NCBI RefSeq assembly: GCF_900094575.1
Contig: NZ_FMAE01000010.1
Span: forward strand, 186,001-250,000
Length of the DNA stretch: 64,000 bases
Reading direction: 5' to 3'
From: Bradyrhizobium yuanmingense
Lineage (GTDB): Bacteria > Pseudomonadota > Alphaproteobacteria > Rhizobiales > Xanthobacteraceae
A program made the translations under genes and the position numbers. Positions 63,300 through 64,000 of this stretch are shown piece after piece (within the stretch, counting starts at the first letter, position 1; each line of letters opens with the position of its first letter). The notes beneath the pieces were generated by a model. It ran no database searches. It was not told where the DNA came from and was given only the letters and a program-made list of their open reading frames with translations.

Positions 63300-64000
63300 C
63301 ACTGCACCAAGCGGACAACTTGGGTGTAAGGGACGGTGACCGGATTACATCCATCCGTGCTCAGGAAGCCGCCACCGCCCATGGTGAGAGTTTTGGCGAT
63401 CACTTGTGAACAGGTCGTATTGGTACTTTGCGTCGCTCCGTTCCAGGTCACGTCGACGTGCGGGAAATACATCGCACCACCCAGCTTAACCGAACCACCG
63501 TTGATGGTGACCTGATTACTGCTCTTGCTCGGTGCTTGATCATCAATCAGAACGCCGTTCAGATCAGAAGAGAAAGTGTTGGTGTAAGGCGCGGACAGAT
63601 TAACTACAGCGCCGCCAGAGATGGAAATGCTGGAATCCCCGAGTAATACAAGCGTGACGCCTAAACCTGTGCCAGCCGGTGGCCAGGGTGTGCAGGCACT
63701 GCAAGTGATGGTTCCGCCATTGAATCTTATCGTGCCATTGTAGAAAAAGTACGTGCCCGGACTAAAATCTACCGCGTTCCCGGTCGTGCACGTTAGGTTG
63801 CGGTACAGGTTAGTGCTGCTCGGCGGGGTATTAGGCGTCAACGTACCACTGCATGCCAAATCGTTTGGCTTCCCGCTCGAGGTCAAGCTATTGAACGATT
63901 GGCTGTCCAATTTGCTAAGTGGATTGTTGGCATACGGCATGAAATAATTGTACGTGACGCCGGGATTGGCGCAGGTGCTGGCTGGACTACAGCCGGTTAC
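63299..64000 (-). CDS. TadG-like pilus-associated protein, C-terminal part
   Basis: The frame is open to the window edge, so the N-terminus is missing; 233 residues are visible. The sequence is rich in Gly, Ser, Thr and Asn with beta-helix-like repeats (FNGGTITCSACTP, SSISISGGAVVNLS, VTINGGSVKLGGAMYFP, KTLTMGGGGFLSTDGC). Such regions occur at the C-terminus of Tad-locus TadG-type proteins. Paired cysteines may form disulfides. Coupled to the TadE-like gene by TGATG. Exact family uncertain without the N-terminus. Confidence 0.75.
   Translation of the reverse strand, partial: VTGCSPASTCANPGVTYNYFMPYANNPLSKLDSQSFNSLTSSGKPNDLACSGTLTPNTPPSSTNLYRNLTCTTGNAVDFSPGTYFFYNGTIRFNGGTITCSACTPWPPAGTGLGVTLVLLGDSSISISGGAVVNLSAPYTNTFSSDLNGVLIDDQAPSKSSNQVTINGGSVKLGGAMYFPHVDVTWNGATQSTNTTCSQVIAKTLTMGGGGFLSTDGCNPVTVPYTQVVRLVQ

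Overview
The window reads as a chromosomal segment of a GC-rich alphaproteobacterium, most likely Bradyrhizobium or a close relative. The evidence is a lanthanide-type XoxF methanol dehydrogenase followed by a methanol-related c-type cytochrome and glutathione-dependent formaldehyde oxidation genes (the order known from B. diazoefficiens), a five-step hut locus, tupAB, a PQQ dehydrogenase, a Tad/Flp pilus locus, and an intergenic palindrome of a type common in Bradyrhizobium. Assignment rests on gene content and recognised protein families; no database search was run.

Layout. 1-3275: xoxF (3' part), cytochrome c, class III alcohol dehydrogenase and gfa, which together take methanol to S-formylglutathione. 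3924-7021: two-subunit molybdenum hydroxylase plus a small secreted protein. 7116-11315 (minus): PQQ dehydrogenase, Rieske protein, group III truncated globin, 3-hydroxybutyryl-CoA dehydrogenase. 11632-13113: tungstate permease and binding protein, convergent and overlapping. 13348-16984: disordered acidic protein and a GGDEF/EAL protein. 17074-27579: histidine utilisation. hutU-hutH-hutI run leftward and hutF-hutC-ABC transporter-amidohydrolase rightward from a shared promoter holding a perfect 20-bp palindrome, the probable HutC operator. 28928-32335: msrA, a frameshifted osmC and a cytoplasmic BisC-type molybdoenzyme, an oxidative-damage repair group. 33101-36275: DUF892 protein, SDR, decayed EamA transporter, FMN-binding protein. 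36316-43773: a tightly overlapped oligopeptide ABC transporter operon with an M20 peptidase and a divergent AraC regulator.

43.8-58.6 kb is different in character. It carries several pseudogenes (glutamine synthetase, AraC, alpha/beta hydrolase, AhpD), a duplicated promoter with tandem 12-mers, a catalase-like protein lacking the distal histidine, AraC regulators, redox enzymes and a multidrug efflux operon. It ends at a 3' half of tRNA-Lys(CUU), the usual scar of a tRNA-targeted integrative element, so this stretch may be a decaying genomic island. The tRNA half is followed by the Tad pilus locus (58885 to the end).

The most unusual system is the efflux operon at 54074-58373. An EmrA-like adaptor is followed by a DHA2 MFS pump continuous with a TetR-like domain whose helix-turn-helix is degenerate. 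The next gene, overlapping by ATGA, encodes a TetR ligand-binding domain in which the DNA-binding domain is replaced by a papain-like (permuted NlpC/P60-resembling) domain. Two TetR-type sensor domains apparently uncoupled from DNA binding in one pump operon is a combination I do not recognise from described systems.
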